This document shows, piece after piece, positions 50,982 through 60,236 of a stretch of DNA of 64,000 nt (within the stretch, counting starts at the first letter, position 1; every line of letters begins with the position of its first letter). A program made the translations under genes and the position numbers. The notes beneath the pieces are model-generated. The model saw only the letters and a program-made list of their open reading frames with translations. It was not told where the DNA came from and did no database searches. The DNA is from Puia sp963703355 (GTDB lineage: Bacteria; Bacteroidota; Bacteroidia; Chitinophagales; Chitinophagaceae): assembly GCA_963703355.1 (NCBI GenBank), contig OY969813.1:3720001-3784000 (forward strand). Reading direction: 5' to 3'.

Positions 50982-52142
50982 TTATTGAACTGGATCGGCG
51001 ACTTTTATAACAGCAGGTTGTGTTACAGTTGGCCTGATTCGGGCAAGCAATTTATTTCGCAACCTCAGTGCTGGTTTCTCAATGAAGAAACGCATAACCA
51101 GCGCCCCCAGGATACATATTAATATGCATAGCAATAGCATCCAATTGCTGTTTCCATCCAGCTTACCACCAAGAGTTCGCTGGGTAATATGAATGAGTCC
51201 CTTATGCGAAAGATAAAGAGAATAGGAGAGCGTTGCGAGATACTTTGTAGCGGCAGACTTAAATCTGAATAGCCAGCTTCCCGGTGTAATCGCAGATAAA
51301 ACAAAGAATCCAAAGGCAATGGCGATCAGGCTAAATGAAAATATGGTTGAAGAGCCACTGTGTTGATCCCTCGCGAGAAAATAACAACTGCCGAAAAGGA
51401 TGATTCCCAGTAACAGAAACCAGTTACGGAAATAACTCACGCGCTCAAATAGATTTTGCCTGAATCTATACAGCGAGGCAATACCGACACCGGTAATCAG
51501 TCCGTCCAGTCTGGTGTACGTTGGGTAATAAATACGTTTATACCATTCCATCCCGAAACTCTCTGTCCCCTCCATGGGTTTCAAATAAAAATGCCAGATA
51601 ACAACGCGGAGTAAAAGTGTCAGCATGAAAACAGCCGGGATCAGCCATCCATAGCTACGTTTGATTCCGAATGAAAACAGGATAATCAGCGTGACGGGCA
51701 TTATCAGGTAAAACTGTTCTTCCACGCAGAGAGACCAGGCGTGTGAAAAGGTGCCGTACACATTGATATCCTGATTAAAATTCTGAGTGAACGTAAACAT
51801 TTTCCATAGACGAGGAAGTGTTTCTCTTTCATGAAAAGCCGGAACAAAAATATAAAGGCTTAATATGAATAAATAAGGTGGCAGGATTCGAAAGATTCGT
51901 TTAATAAAAAAAACAGGGGCGTTGATGTTGTTGCCCTTCTGCCATTCCTCAAACAGCTGATTGGAAATCAGAAATCCACTGAGCACAAAAAACAGATCGA
52001 CTCCAACCCATCCAAATGCAAAAAAGCTATCCATCCACGCCGGATGCATAAAAAAACGGTAGTGAAATAGAAAAACCAGAGTAATAGCCAGTGCACGCAG
52101 CGTGTCAAGGCCGTTGAAAATCTTTTCCTTATTACTCATCAC
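50982..52142 (-). CDS. OafA-type membrane acyltransferase
   Basis: 386 residues. Acyltransferase family 3: FNGLDTLRALAITLVFLFHYRFF (His in FHY), GVDLFFVLSGFLISNQLFEEW and TLSYSLYLSHKGLIHI are all visible. About ten membrane helices. Adds acyl groups to a surface sugar or lipid; acceptor unknown. Separate from the acyltransferase at 3417. Converges with the 231-residue gene; upstream is a heptamer repeat tract. Confidence 0.88.
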   Translation of the reverse strand: MMSNKEKIFNGLDTLRALAITLVFLFHYRFFMHPAWMDSFFAFGWVGVDLFFVLSGFLISNQLFEEWQKGNNINAPVFFIKRIFRILPPYLFILSLYIFVPAFHERETLPRLWKMFTFTQNFNQDINVYGTFSHAWSLCVEEQFYLIMPVTLIILFSFGIKRSYGWLIPAVFMLTLLLRVVIWHFYLKPMEGTESFGMEWYKRIYYPTYTRLDGLITGVGIASLYRFRQNLFERVSYFRNWFLLLGIILFGSCYFLARDQHSGSSTIFSFSLIAIAFGFFVLSAITPGSWLFRFKSAATKYLATLSYSLYLSHKGLIHITQRTLGGKLDGNSNWMLLLCILICILGALVMRFFIEKPALRLRNKLLARIRPTVTQPAVIKVADPVQ

Positions 52143-52187
52143 TGCTTATTCTGCGTTTTTTTGCCTGCCGAAGATATTCATTTGCTC

Positions 52188-52257
52188 AACGCGGAACGCG
52201 GAACGTGGAACGTGGAACGCGGAACGCGGAACGCTTAACGCGGAACGCTGAACGCCA
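52188..52257. repeat. Ten-copy degenerate 7-bp tandem repeat
   Basis: Units of the type AACGCGG (variants AACGTGG, AACGCTT, AACGCTG) repeat ten times with exact 7-bp period, between the acyltransferase start and pbpC. Copies 1, 2, 5, 6 and 8 are identical. Confidence 0.9.
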
Positions 52258-52283
52258 CTTTGGTATGAGCCATAACATCGACT

Positions 52284-52325
52284 TTAAGCCTTAAGCCTTA
52301 AGCTTTCGGCTTTGAGCTTTACGCC
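52284..52325. repeat. Six-copy degenerate 7-bp tandem repeat
   Basis: TTAAGCC, TTAAGCC, TTAAGCT, TTCGGCT, TTGAGCT, TTACGCC follow one another with 7-bp period and end 4 bp before the pbpC stop codon. A different unit but the same period as the array at 52188. Confidence 0.75.
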
Positions 52326-52329
52326 TAAA

Positions 52330-54645
52330 TCACCAATCCACATACCTGACTTTAATCCAGCTGTTCCGGTTTCGACCTTTGTCGTCCGAACAGGATATTT
52401 TGACGGGCCCTTCCTCAGGCATAAAAAATTGTTTGCTCTTTGCCTGGCATGTCTTATACAATTGATCATTGATATACCAATAGACTTTGCTGATATCATT
52501 TCCTGCACGACAACTCAATTGCAGTGGTTCGGGATGTTTTTTGCTTATCAGGTACTCATTGCCGTTAGCCGGCGACAGAATCACCGGTGCTCCTTCCCTG
52601 AATACTTTTTCGCAGAGCGGATTGTGTGGGGGAATTTTCTCATAGGAAATCCGGTGTTGATCATAGTATTCTTCCATCTCCGGAGGAATCAGTTTGTATA
52701 ATTTTTTCTTGTACCCGTTGGCAGGCATGCAAACCCTGCAATAAGAAATCTTTTCATCAGATGAAACAAAAACCTCTGACCAATTATGACACTGGATTGC
52801 CGGAGACACCAGTGAGATAAAATAGTCGCTCACCAGATTCGTACAATAAGGGCCGGGTGGTAATCCCGTTTCGGAACATACTACCCTGGATTCACAGGTT
52901 GCCGGCTGATGAAACCAGTCGCCATTGTTGTCGTAGTCAATGGTATTAAAAATTTTGAATAACAACGGGGTTGCAATATTGGCACCGCTCAATTCCGGAT
53001 TGCCTTTGCCTGAAAAATTTCCCACCCAAATGCCAATCGTATATTGTTTATTGTAGCCGATACTCCAGGCATCTCTTTTTCCATACGAAGTGCCGGTCTT
53101 CCACGCTATTTTCGGCAGGTGTTCCGTGCTTTCCCATTGGATGGGAAAATCGGGTCTGTTAACTTGAGACAGAATATCCGTAACGATAAAAGTGGCGGCT
53201 TCGCTCAATACGCTGGTTCTTTTTTGGATCGTATCTGTTTCGCTATACAGCGGTTTAACATAAATACCTCCATTTGCGAAGCTGGAAAATAAACCAGTCA
53301 GCTCTTCAAGCGAAGCACCGCACCCGCCGAGTATCATCGACAGTCCCAGTTTTTGATGATCCTTTCTGATTTGTTTGAAATCGCAGGACACCAATGCCCT
53401 GATGAGTTTGTCCTTTCCCAGATCATGCAGACTCTTAACCGCAGGAATATTAAGAGAATGTTCCAGCGCATAAGACATGGTCACAAATCCATTCCATCGC
53501 CTGTCATAATTTTCAGGCGCATAACCCTGATAGTTCACAGCTACGTCCGTGATGATCATTTTCGGTGTTAATAATCCATTGTCAATACACAATCCATACA
53601 ACAAAGGCTTGAGTGTACTGCCCGGCTCGCGAACAGCCGCAGCGCCATTCACCTGTCCGCCATCGGTAGTGTCATGAAAATCGGCGGAGCCAACATAGGA
53701 AACGATTCCATGGGTTTTGTTGTCAATCACCACCACGGCCGCCTGATGGATGTTTTTCAATTTCAGATCGCGCACGTAGTCTGTCACCAGTTTTTCGATC
53801 CTGCTTTGGCCATTCAGATCAATCAGGGTGTGGATGGTTGTTCCACCCTGGCGTTTTAATTTATACGACAGCTGGGGCAGCAATGAAGGAACGGCCCTTC
53901 GTTTTGCTGTCAGCGGTTCCTCAAGCGCATCCTGAATTTCCTTTTGACTGAATACATGATCTGTGGCAAATTTCTGTAGCCATCGGTTTCTTTGTATAAC
54001 TATCTGGTCATTGTTTTTGCCCAGCACCAGCGAAGAGGGCCGATTAGGGATGATCGACAGCGCTGTGATTTCTGCCAGTGAAAGATGGTCGGGATTCTTA
54101 TTAAAATAAAGCAGGGAAGCTGCTTTTACACCCTGTATGTTTCCGCCGTAGGGAACCATATTTAAGTATAACTGCAGGATTTCGTCTTTGCTGTATTTCA
54201 TTTCCAGCTGAAGAGCCCGGAACACTTCAACAGATTTACCAAAAAGATTTCTTTTCTTAGGCTCCAAAGCCCTTGCCACCTGCATCGTAATCGTGGAAGC
54301 ACCGGACATTCTTCTCATATGAATCAAATTGGCAAAAGCAGCTTTTACAATGGAAATAGGATTGACACCCGGATGTCCGTAAAAATATTTGTCCTCTTTC
54401 TCAATAATCGTTTTTTTAAGAAGTGGAGAGATTTCGGAGAGATCTGTTTTCATCCTCCACTGCTGATCTTTCGTTAAAAAAGCGTGTATGGGTTCTCTCC
54501 TGGAATCCGTTATGATGATTGAATAATCCGGTTCATCCGGAAGGGGAAATATAAAATTGAGAAGCCCGTATATTAGGATCAAGACAGAAATGCCAATTAA
54601 TAATTTCCTGAGCAGTAATTTTAAATGGAAGTCATTCCAATTCAT
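52330..54645 (-). CDS. pbpC: Penicillin-binding protein 1C
   Basis: 771 residues from ATG 54645 (a GTG at 54696 would add 17). One N-terminal membrane helix. Glycosyltransferase-51 domain: EDKYFYGHPGVNP, GASTITMQVAR and ILQLYLNMVPYGG. Transpeptidase domain: EPGSTLKPL (SxxK), SLNIPAV (SxN) and WKTGTSYGKRDAW (KTG). C-terminal BiPBP_C-like domain at about 690-770. Polymerises and cross-links peptidoglycan. Divergent from the alpha-2-macroglobulin gene, the standard bacterial pairing. Confidence 0.95.
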   Translation of the reverse strand: MNWNDFHLKLLLRKLLIGISVLILIYGLLNFIFPLPDEPDYSIIITDSRREPIHAFLTKDQQWRMKTDLSEISPLLKKTIIEKEDKYFYGHPGVNPISIVKAAFANLIHMRRMSGASTITMQVARALEPKKRNLFGKSVEVFRALQLEMKYSKDEILQLYLNMVPYGGNIQGVKAASLLYFNKNPDHLSLAEITALSIIPNRPSSLVLGKNNDQIVIQRNRWLQKFATDHVFSQKEIQDALEEPLTAKRRAVPSLLPQLSYKLKRQGGTTIHTLIDLNGQSRIEKLVTDYVRDLKLKNIHQAAVVVIDNKTHGIVSYVGSADFHDTTDGGQVNGAAAVREPGSTLKPLLYGLCIDNGLLTPKMIITDVAVNYQGYAPENYDRRWNGFVTMSYALEHSLNIPAVKSLHDLGKDKLIRALVSCDFKQIRKDHQKLGLSMILGGCGASLEELTGLFSSFANGGIYVKPLYSETDTIQKRTSVLSEAATFIVTDILSQVNRPDFPIQWESTEHLPKIAWKTGTSYGKRDAWSIGYNKQYTIGIWVGNFSGKGNPELSGANIATPLLFKIFNTIDYDNNGDWFHQPATCESRVVCSETGLPPGPYCTNLVSDYFISLVSPAIQCHNWSEVFVSSDEKISYCRVCMPANGYKKKLYKLIPPEMEEYYDQHRISYEKIPPHNPLCEKVFREGAPVILSPANGNEYLISKKHPEPLQLSCRAGNDISKVYWYINDQLYKTCQAKSKQFFMPEEGPVKISCSDDKGRNRNSWIKVRYVDW

Positions 54646-54827
54646 ATTATGAGCAGGAACAGTACCGTTCCCGGATTTAACGAATAATGAATTCACACCC
54701 TCCCTGGCTTGCCGGCACTAATTTCTGCTTTTATATAAATTAAACAAGGCAGTAAGTTCGATTTCTACCAGCTTTTCTTATTTTAACGTGCTCTTACAAG
54801 ATTAACTCTATTTCAATCAGCATACGC

Positions 54828-57800
54828 ATGCGTACTATACTTACGTGGTTTACCGCCACTTTGCTTATTTTAGTTTTATCAGGTTGTAATCGTAGCATCG
54901 TTAAGCTCGATTATACCAACGCTAAAGATGAAGTACCTCAACTGGGGAATCTGATATTCAGATTTGACAAATCATTAGTGGGCGATTCACTGATCAATCG
55001 CTGGGACTCGACTGATTATATTTCTTTTGAACCAAAAATCACCGGCCGCTTTCGTTGGGAACATAGCGATGAATTGGTTTTTTCACCCGATAAGCCCCTG
55101 CTTCCCGCTACATCATATTCAGCAACATTACAGGATGAACTGTTGAGTCATTCAAAGCTTGGCAGGGTTGATAATCATACCGTCATCACATTTCATACGC
55201 CTGATCTGCAGGTAACGAATTCAACTACTTCCTGGGTTATCCAGGATGAAGCCACAAAAACTGCTTCCCCCCAGTTAGATATTTTCTTCAATTATCCCGT
55301 TAACCCAACATTGCTGAAAGAGAAACTTACCATAACATATGCTGATAAACCCCTTTCCTACAATCTCCAGAATTTAACTGCAGACAATAAAATATCCATC
55401 CGTTTTCTGGATGTGAAAATGGAGGATAAGGATATGGAGCTAAAAGTGCGCATTGATAAAGGTTTGTTACCCGAGGGTGGCAAAAACAGTATTGAACAGC
55501 CGGCGACATTCACAGCGGTGATCGGATCACCGTACTCACTTCGTATCAACGATCTTATCAGCGAGCATGATGGTACCAGCGGAACAGTAAAACTGGTAAC
55601 CAGTCAGCCGGTTTCGTCTGATAATCTGGCGTCTTTTATTAAAATTGAACCCGCTGTAAAATTTACAGCAGAAGTATCTGACGATGGCATTTTGATCCAA
55701 AGTGAAAAATTTGACGCCGACAAAACATATACCATTTCAGTGGAAAAGGGTCTGCGTGGAAAGATCGGGGGCGTATTGCATGATGCGTATCTGGGAAATA
55801 TTGCTTTCGGAGAATTGGAACCTTCCGTAAGTTTCGAAAACACGAAAGGCATTTATTTGTCGGAGAAAGGAGAGAAGAATATCGAAGTTAAAATCACCAA
55901 CGTCCCCAGGGTTAAAATAATCATCTCAAAAATTTACGAAAACAATCTGCTGGCAAGTCAGCACTTTGGATATGAACCTGATCAGTCGGCAGGCGAATCA
56001 GAGAATGACGGGGAAGAAAACTATTCGTATGGAAGAAATTCGATGTTTGGTGATATCGTATATCAGCAGGATGTAGAAACCAAAACCTTGCCCAGAATGG
56101 GGAACTCACGGATTTTCCATTTTGATTTTCCAGATAATCTGCAGGATTTTAAGGGCATTTACCATATTCAAATTGGATCGCTGAAAGATTACTGGGTTAA
56201 AGACAGTCGTTTTATTTCTCTATCAGATATCGGACTCATCGCCAGGGAAGGAAAGGATAAAATAACCGTTTTTGCAAATTCCATCAGTACGGCCGGCGTT
56301 TTACCGAATGTGAATATTATGGCGTACGGACAAAACAACCAGTTGCTGGGAGTCGGTACAACCAACGCCGACGGAGTTGCTGAACTTGCACTCAGCAGAA
56401 AAGAATTTGCCGGATTCAAGCCTGCCATGATCATTGCCAAAACGGCCGGGGATTTTAATTATTTGCCTTTTGCTACATCCAGAGTCAATACCTCAAAATT
56501 TGAAGTGGGTGGCAAAAGAATGAACAGTACCGGATTGGATGCGTTTATTTATGAAGAGAGAGATATCTACCGTCCGGGAGAAAAAGTAAATTTTTCCGTT
56601 ATCATTCGCGACCGCAACTGGCATTCACCTGGTGAAATTCCTGTCAAGGTAAAGTTTCTACTGCCAACAGGGAAGGAGTTGAAAACTTTCCGAAAGAACC
56701 TGAACGAGCAGGGCAGTCTTGAAGGCAGCGTTGATCTGAATACTTCTGCAATTACCGGAAGTTATTCGCTGGAAGTGTATACCTCTAACGATGTATTGCT
56801 GGCTACACAGGTTTTCCGAATTGAAGAATTTGTTCCGGATAGGATTAAAGTATCGGCAACCCTCGATAAGGATTTTTTGCGTCCGGGTGATAAGTCCAAA
56901 CTGGATATTCATGCCGTTAATTTCTTTGGCCCTCCGGCCGCTGACAGAAATTATGAATGTGAGATCCAGATAAAGCAGCAAGGATTCAATCCAAAAAAAT
57001 ATAACCGGTTTGATTTTGACCTCGCAAATCAAAACAGTTTTTTTGATAAGATTGAAAGAGAAGGGAAAACAGATAGTAAGGGCAACGCTTCGGAACAATA
57101 TGAAGTACCCGAACTATATAAAAATATGGGAGTCCTGCAGGCTAATTTTTATGCGACTGTATTTGACGAAACCGGCCGGCCCGTGAGTCGCAAAGCCACA
57201 GCGAATATCTATACCCAGAATATTTTTCCCGGTATAGCGGACGATGGATTTTGGTATTATCCGTTAAATCAGGTGATACATTTCCAACTCATAGCATTGG
57301 ATAAAAATGAAAAACCTCAGGATAACGCGGAGGTCAAAGTGGAAGTGGTTAAACATGTGTACCGGACAGTATTAAGTAAGAGTGGTGCATTTTTCAGATA
57401 TAATTCTCAGGAAGAAGACAAACTACTAAATTCTTCTTCGGTAAAGATCAGCGGAGAGAATACCGTTTATAATTATTCACCCCGTGATCCCGGAGAGTAT
57501 GAACTGCGGGTTTCTTTACCAGGATCCGCCAATTATGTATCACGGCATTTTTATAGTTATGGATCCTGGGGTGGTGATCAAAGTTCTTTCCCCGTGGATA
57601 ATGATGGACAGATTGATATCAGTCTGGATAAGTCGTCTTACCGAACAGGTGAATCGGTGAAAGCGCTATTTAAAACTCCTTTCAGCGGTAATATGCTGGT
57701 GACGATGGAAACAGATCATGTAGTCAGCTATCAGTATGTAAATGTTCAGGACAGAACAGCGTCCCTGGATTTAAAATTAACAGTCGATGATTTGCCAAAC

Positions 57801-60227
57801 GTTTATCTCACAGCAACTCTTTTTAAACCACATTCAATTTCTGATATTCCGTTGACGGTTGCGCATGGTTTTCAAAATATTAAAGTGGAGGAGCCTGATA
57901 GAAGAATGAAAGTTGAAATCGCCTCGAAAAAAACGGTCAGATCCAAAACACATCAGGTGGTCACGGTTAACGCTGCACCCAACAGTATGGTCACATTGGC
58001 TGCTGTAGACAATGGTGTTTTGCAAATTTCAGATTTTGCCACACCCAATCCTTACGAACATTTTTACAGCCGGAGGGCATTGGACGTTGACGCTTACGAT
58101 ATGTATCCCTTGTTATTTCCGGAAATAAAAGGACAATTAAGCAGCACGGGTGGTGACCAGGACGTTGAGATGAAGAAGCGGGTAAATCCCATGCCGGCAA
58201 AGAGATTTAAGATCATGTCTTACTGGAGTGGTATTCAAAAAACGAACGGCAGTGGTGAAGCCACTTTTGCATTTGATATTCCTGCTTTTTCGGGAGAAAT
58301 CCGTTTGATGGCAGTCTCCTATAAAGACGGGCAGTTTGGTTCCATGGAGAATACGATGACGGTTGCCGATCCGATTGTGTTGAGCACAGCATTGCCACGA
58401 TTTCTGAGTCCCAAAGATTCCATTACGGTGCCTGTAACAGTTACCAATACCACATTCCATGCTGCTACTGCCAAAGCAAACATTACTGTATCCGGTAGTC
58501 TTCAGGTTGCAGGTAGTTCGTCACAGAATATCACAATAGAACCAAATGCAGAAGCCCGGGTAAATTTTCAGTTGATTGCAACAGCTTCGATCGGTGCGGG
58601 CAATGTAAAGGTCGAAGTAAGAAGTATGGGTGAAGTATTTGCAGATGAAACCGACATCAGTGTGCGACCTGCCGTCTCTCTGCAAAAAATAACCGGTAGT
58701 GGTGAAATCAAGGCAGGACAGGTACAGCCTGTACCCATTTTTCAGAATGATTTTATTCCATCCAGTACGGACTATTCATTAAGAATCAGCAGAACACCTG
58801 CAGTGCTGCTTACAAAATATCTTCGGGAACTGATTGTTTATCCGTATGGATGTACGGAGCAGACTGTCTCCAGCGCATTTCCTCAACTATATTATGGTGA
58901 TATGGCCGACCAGTTAAGATCGAATAAATCGGATCGGCTCACTGCCAATTTTAATATTCAGGAAGCCATTCGCAAAATAAAAATGCGCCAGTTATTTAAT
59001 GGAGCCGTTACTTTATGGGATAATGAAGGGAAAGAAGATTGGTGGACCACCATTTATGCGGCGCATTTTTTAATAGAGGCAAAAAAAGCAGGATTTGACG
59101 TCGATGACGGATTGCTTGAAACCATGCTGGTTTATATAAATAACAGTTTGAAAAGCAGGCAGACTATAACATACTACTATAACCGAAATCAAAATAAGAA
59201 GATAGTTCCCCAGGAAGTGATCTATGGATTATACGTGCTGGCGCTTGCAGGTAAGCCCAATCCGGGTGTGATGAATTTTTATAAATCCAATCCGCAACTG
59301 CTGAGCCTGGATTGTAAATACCTGTTATCCGCAGCGTACGCATTGGCCGGGGACAAACGCAGTTATCAGGAATTCCTTCCTGCACAGTTTGCAGGAGAAG
59401 AAGCAGTTGCAGAAACCGGAGGTAGTTTTAGTTCTGATATCAGAGATGAAGCTCTTGCGCTGGACGTATTGATTGATGTAGATCCAACCAACGCACAAAT
59501 ACCATTGATGGCGAAACATGTATCGGAAAAATTAATTATGCGTCACTGGTATAGCACTCAGGAATTGTCATTTGGGTTTCTGGCACTCGGCAAAGTTGCA
59601 CGTAACGCTGCAAAATCCACTGCTACCGCAGAAGTGCTGGCAGACGGTAAATCGATCGCCAGTATGACAGGAACAGACCTTACATTGCACAGCAAAGAAC
59701 TAAAAGGAAACAAGCTGGATATTGCAGTCAAAGGATCAGGACCTCTTTATTATTTCTGGGAAGCGCAGGGTATCAGCGCGGGTGGTTTTTTCAAAGAGGA
59801 AGACAGTTATCTGAAAGTGCGTAAACATTTTTTTGACCGATTTGGTAAACCCATTACCGGTAACACATTCAAACAAAATGAACTGGTAGTCGTTGAGCTT
59901 ACTTTGCAGAAAACATTTGATACTGAAATTGATAATGTAGTCATTACCGATATGTTGCCAGCTGGTTTTGAAATTGAAAATCCGCGAACCAAAGAGATTC
60001 CGGGGATGGACTGGATTAAAAATCAGGATGCGCCGACAGCGATGGATGTTCGTGATGACCGGATTAACTTGTTTGTAGATGCAGGATCCGGTGTACAGCA
60101 TTACTATTATGCAGTGAGGGCAGTTTCACCAGGAAACTATATTATGGGGCCGGTAAGCGCAGATGCCATGTATAAGGGAGAATACCATTCTTACAACGGG
60201 GCAGGGACTATCAAAGTAATATTTTAA
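54828..60227 (+). CDS. Bacterial alpha-2-macroglobulin lipoprotein (MG2/YfhM-like)
   Basis: 1799 residues. Lipoprotein signal (LLILVLSGC). Long chain of beta-sandwich MG domains, including FIYEERDIYRPGEKVNF of the MG2 domain at about 570, the bait region and the thioester motif VYPYGCTEQTVSSAFPQ at about 1340 (Cys-Thr-Glu-Gln), then the helical thioester domain. Traps attacking proteases in the periplasm or at the surface and is thought to protect with PBP1C. Start ATG 54828 gives a proper signal. Divergent partner of pbpC, 182 bp between the start codons. Confidence 0.94.
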   Translation: MRTILTWFTATLLILVLSGCNRSIVKLDYTNAKDEVPQLGNLIFRFDKSLVGDSLINRWDSTDYISFEPKITGRFRWEHSDELVFSPDKPLLPATSYSATLQDELLSHSKLGRVDNHTVITFHTPDLQVTNSTTSWVIQDEATKTASPQLDIFFNYPVNPTLLKEKLTITYADKPLSYNLQNLTADNKISIRFLDVKMEDKDMELKVRIDKGLLPEGGKNSIEQPATFTAVIGSPYSLRINDLISEHDGTSGTVKLVTSQPVSSDNLASFIKIEPAVKFTAEVSDDGILIQSEKFDADKTYTISVEKGLRGKIGGVLHDAYLGNIAFGELEPSVSFENTKGIYLSEKGEKNIEVKITNVPRVKIIISKIYENNLLASQHFGYEPDQSAGESENDGEENYSYGRNSMFGDIVYQQDVETKTLPRMGNSRIFHFDFPDNLQDFKGIYHIQIGSLKDYWVKDSRFISLSDIGLIAREGKDKITVFANSISTAGVLPNVNIMAYGQNNQLLGVGTTNADGVAELALSRKEFAGFKPAMIIAKTAGDFNYLPFATSRVNTSKFEVGGKRMNSTGLDAFIYEERDIYRPGEKVNFSVIIRDRNWHSPGEIPVKVKFLLPTGKELKTFRKNLNEQGSLEGSVDLNTSAITGSYSLEVYTSNDVLLATQVFRIEEFVPDRIKVSATLDKDFLRPGDKSKLDIHAVNFFGPPAADRNYECEIQIKQQGFNPKKYNRFDFDLANQNSFFDKIEREGKTDSKGNASEQYEVPELYKNMGVLQANFYATVFDETGRPVSRKATANIYTQNIFPGIADDGFWYYPLNQVIHFQLIALDKNEKPQDNAEVKVEVVKHVYRTVLSKSGAFFRYNSQEEDKLLNSSSVKISGENTVYNYSPRDPGEYELRVSLPGSANYVSRHFYSYGSWGGDQSSFPVDNDGQIDISLDKSSYRTGESVKALFKTPFSGNMLVTMETDHVVSYQYVNVQDRTASLDLKLTVDDLPNVYLTATLFKPHSISDIPLTVAHGFQNIKVEEPDRRMKVEIASKKTVRSKTHQVVTVNAAPNSMVTLAAVDNGVLQISDFATPNPYEHFYSRRALDVDAYDMYPLLFPEIKGQLSSTGGDQDVEMKKRVNPMPAKRFKIMSYWSGIQKTNGSGEATFAFDIPAFSGEIRLMAVSYKDGQFGSMENTMTVADPIVLSTALPRFLSPKDSITVPVTVTNTTFHAATAKANITVSGSLQVAGSSSQNITIEPNAEARVNFQLIATASIGAGNVKVEVRSMGEVFADETDISVRPAVSLQKITGSGEIKAGQVQPVPIFQNDFIPSSTDYSLRISRTPAVLLTKYLRELIVYPYGCTEQTVSSAFPQLYYGDMADQLRSNKSDRLTANFNIQEAIRKIKMRQLFNGAVTLWDNEGKEDWWTTIYAAHFLIEAKKAGFDVDDGLLETMLVYINNSLKSRQTITYYYNRNQNKKIVPQEVIYGLYVLALAGKPNPGVMNFYKSNPQLLSLDCKYLLSAAYALAGDKRSYQEFLPAQFAGEEAVAETGGSFSSDIRDEALALDVLIDVDPTNAQIPLMAKHVSEKLIMRHWYSTQELSFGFLALGKVARNAAKSTATAEVLADGKSIASMTGTDLTLHSKELKGNKLDIAVKGSGPLYYFWEAQGISAGGFFKEEDSYLKVRKHFFDRFGKPITGNTFKQNELVVVELTLQKTFDTEIDNVVITDMLPAGFEIENPRTKEIPGMDWIKNQDAPTAMDVRDDRINLFVDAGSGVQHYYYAVRAVSPGNYIMGPVSADAMYKGEYHSYNGAGTIKVIF

Positions 60228-60236
60228 AAAACCAAC

